NCBI GenBank assembly: GCA_031256095.1
Contig: JAIRRG010000121.1
Span: 1 to 5,543, forward strand
Reading direction: 5' to 3'
Source of the DNA: Desulfobulbaceae bacterium
GTDB taxonomy: Bacteria; Desulfobacterota; Desulfobulbia; Desulfobulbales; Desulfocapsaceae
DNA length: 5,543 nucleotides
Positions 3,875 through 5,543 of this stretch are shown piece after piece. Made by a program: the position numbers and the translations under genes. The notes beneath the pieces were generated by a model. The model was not told where the DNA came from. It was given only the letters and a program-made list of their open reading frames with translations, and searched no databases. Numbering within the stretch: position 1 is the stretch's first letter; the number at the start of each line of letters is the position of its first letter.

Positions 3875-5543
3875 ATGAGAGCATTGAACATACAGTCCGT
3901 TGTCCGGTGGGCGGACGTTATTTTGCGCAACCGCTATGTCCTCTTCGTCGAGTTTTTCTGCCTCTATTCGCAACTCTTCGTCATCTTGGGCGGCATCGTC
4001 ACTGCCAAGCTGTTTTTGCGCCAATACCTGGAATGGCCGCTGCTGTTCTACCTGTTCTGGTATCTGAACGTCCTTATCAAAGCGTCGCGCTGGCAGGCGT
4101 TGATTGCCGCGACGCCGCTGTTTCTCTGCTATTTGGGACCAGATATCAGCTTTTTGCTTTTGGGCCGTGTTTTCCGTCTCACCGACTTGAACGAAGTGCC
4201 GGAACTGGTCAGCGTCATGTCGCCGTTCTACCTGATTGTCGCCAGTGGCGTGATCATTGGCTGCCTGCTGTTCCTGGTTTTTTCTCTGTCACTGAAACGC
4301 TGGAAGACCGCCATCTTCGGCGCCTTGCCGCTGGCCGCCCTGGTCATTGCCGTCGAAATTTTCCCACAACAGTTCGTCAATGCTTTTCAGCTATGCGGGC
4401 GGGAGGTTGTCTTTTGGTCGGACGCCGAATCGGTGATCAATAACGGTCGCTTTGCCATGCTCTGCTACCGTGAGGCTGAACGCCGCCTGGCCCGCGCAAA
4501 GACTGACACCTTTTACAACCGCGAAGCCTATGACCAGGAGGCGCTGGATCTGGTTAACTGGCTGAAGGAAAAGGGCAATCGCCGCAACGTCCATCTAGTG
4601 GTCATGGAAAGTTTTGTTGATCCAACCTTGTTCATGGCCGTCACCTATTCACAAAGCCCGATGCATCCCGATTACAAAAAAATGTTCGCCGGACGCATGG
4701 GCTATTCCCTGTCGCCGGTCTTTGGCGGACGCACCTCGCAGGCCGAGTTTGAAGCTTTATGCGGCGTTCCGGCTTACGAGGAGTTGGGCGGCGTCGACTT
4801 CAACTCATTTTCTGGTTCGGAGGCCTGGTGCCTGCCGGGCATCCTGCGTCAATCCGGCTATCGTGCCGTTGCTTCGAACTCCTTCAAGCCCAATTTCTTC
4901 AACGCCGTCGATGCCTATCATGGTATTGGTTTTGGCGAGCAGCACTTTCCGCAGGAATATTCCCTGGCCAGCGACAGTTATCTGTCGACCGGCGATGTCG
5001 AGAGTGAAACCTTCATGTTTGATGGCGATCTCTTCGCGCAAAACCGTGAGTTTGTTCGCCAGGCTTTGGCCGAAAAAGACCATCCGCCTCTCTTCAATTA
5101 TCTCCTGACGATGTATGGCCATGAGCCCTACACATTGGACGAGAAAAAACGTCCACAATTTATTAGGGCTACCTCGAAATACCGCGACAGCAATCTGGAG
5201 CTTGTGGCCAACCAGTTCTGGTATCGCAGTCAGGCGGTGGCCGAACATGTGCGCGAACTGACGAAAATCGACCCGGATGGCCTCATCATCATTGTTAGCG
5301 ATCATCTGCCTCATTTGAACGGGCTTGTAAGCTACCAGAAGCTGCGCTATCTCGGTGACGGCCCCGGCAATCGCTATATGAACAGGATTCTTATTATTGA
5401 TAGGGGGGAAGTACGGCAGTATAAGACCATTCACCATTACGACATCCCGCGTCTGATCCTTGATGCCTTGACCGGTGGCGCCTTCAGTGGCGCGCCGCGA
5501 GGAGAGGGCGCCGGAATGCTGAAGGCAGCCTTTACCGATCCAG
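3875..5543 (+). CDS. Membrane-anchored LTA synthase/phosphoglycerol transferase-like enzyme (sulfatase fold), 3' end outside the window
   Basis: The frame is open from ATG 3875 to the right edge (556 residues seen, no stop). The N-terminal part has about five hydrophobic segments (near 22-45, 54-70, 76-97, 115-140 and 146-163), followed by an extracytoplasmic domain of the alkaline phosphatase/sulfatase superfamily. Catalytic landmarks match LtaS and OpgB-type enzymes: E245 in VVMESF, the Thr nucleophile T287 in GGRTSQAEF, H415 in YGHEPY, and D476-H477 in SDHLPH. Such enzymes transfer phosphoglycerol or a related head group from a lipid to an envelope polymer. The acceptor here is unknown, and in a Gram-negative host a periplasmic glucan or glycan is more likely than lipoteichoic acid. 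The start is supported by the charged N-terminus just before the first membrane segment; an in-frame GTG at 3806 is a weaker alternative, and no strong Shine-Dalgarno is visible for either. Confidence 0.88.
   Translation, partial: MRALNIQSVVRWADVILRNRYVLFVEFFCLYSQLFVILGGIVTAKLFLRQYLEWPLLFYLFWYLNVLIKASRWQALIAATPLFLCYLGPDISFLLLGRVFRLTDLNEVPELVSVMSPFYLIVASGVIIGCLLFLVFSLSLKRWKTAIFGALPLAALVIAVEIFPQQFVNAFQLCGREVVFWSDAESVINNGRFAMLCYREAERRLARAKTDTFYNREAYDQEALDLVNWLKEKGNRRNVHLVVMESFVDPTLFMAVTYSQSPMHPDYKKMFAGRMGYSLSPVFGGRTSQAEFEALCGVPAYEELGGVDFNSFSGSEAWCLPGILRQSGYRAVASNSFKPNFFNAVDAYHGIGFGEQHFPQEYSLASDSYLSTGDVESETFMFDGDLFAQNREFVRQALAEKDHPPLFNYLLTMYGHEPYTLDEKKRPQFIRATSKYRDSNLELVANQFWYRSQAVAEHVRELTKIDPDGLIIIVSDHLPHLNGLVSYQKLRYLGDGPGNRYMNRILIIDRGEVRQYKTIHHYDIPRLILDALTGGAFSGAPRGEGAGMLKAAFTDP

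Noticed and set aside
4805..5437. A - strand frame opposite the sulfatase-fold domain
   Set aside because: The + strand frame shows the complete catalytic set (E, T, H, DH) of the LTA-synthase family; the antisense frame has no such support.

Overview
The window reads as a GC-rich Gram-negative-type genome, most likely an anaerobe of the Desulfobacterota/Desulfuromonadales kind. This rests on three things: a UGA-containing SelW-like selenoprotein with a bacterial SECIS hairpin, the C-terminus of a methylmalonyl-CoA decarboxylase/propionyl-CoA carboxylase-type carboxyltransferase, and a DtxR-family regulator with a cysteine-containing tail. The taxonomic guess is inference from family resemblance; Negativicutes or another selenoprotein-using anaerobe are not excluded.

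Layout. Positions 1-125 are an AT-rich (about 32% GC, hand-counted) end of an unrecognised + strand reading frame, closed by a strong hairpin (130-159) that lies between convergent genes. From 1490 down to 183 on the - strand is a chimeric gene. About 376 residues of the DNA-repair ATPase RecN are joined in frame to about 58 residues that are the C-terminus of an acyl-CoA carboxyltransferase (MmdA/PccB family). The RecN part lacks its second ATPase half (signature motif and Walker B), so it should not work as RecN. Divergent from it, 1636-2178 (+) encodes a DtxR/MntR-family metal-dependent repressor carrying a perfect 24-bp tandem duplication, which adds 8 residues inside the winged-helix domain.

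Convergent to that gene, with a single base between the stops, is a 73-residue SelW/Rdx-type selenoprotein (2401 to 2180, -). Its CxxU motif is encoded with an in-frame TGA followed by a well-placed SECIS hairpin, and standard ORF calling misses it. A short divergent intergenic region with a symmetric -10-like element separates it from an HD-domain dNTP triphosphohydrolase (2522-3667, +). After a 207-base spacer comes a membrane-anchored LTA-synthase/phosphoglycerol-transferase-like sulfatase-fold enzyme (3875 to the window end, +), which runs off the edge.

These genes do not form an obvious single pathway: they are DNA repair, metal-dependent regulation, redox, nucleotide-pool hydrolysis and envelope polymer modification. 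The notable content is the hidden selenoprotein, the recN::carboxyltransferase fusion and the duplication within the regulator. The last two lie about 1.3 kb apart and could be real rearrangements or assembly/amplification errors. No tRNA, rRNA, CRISPR array or insertion sequence was seen.
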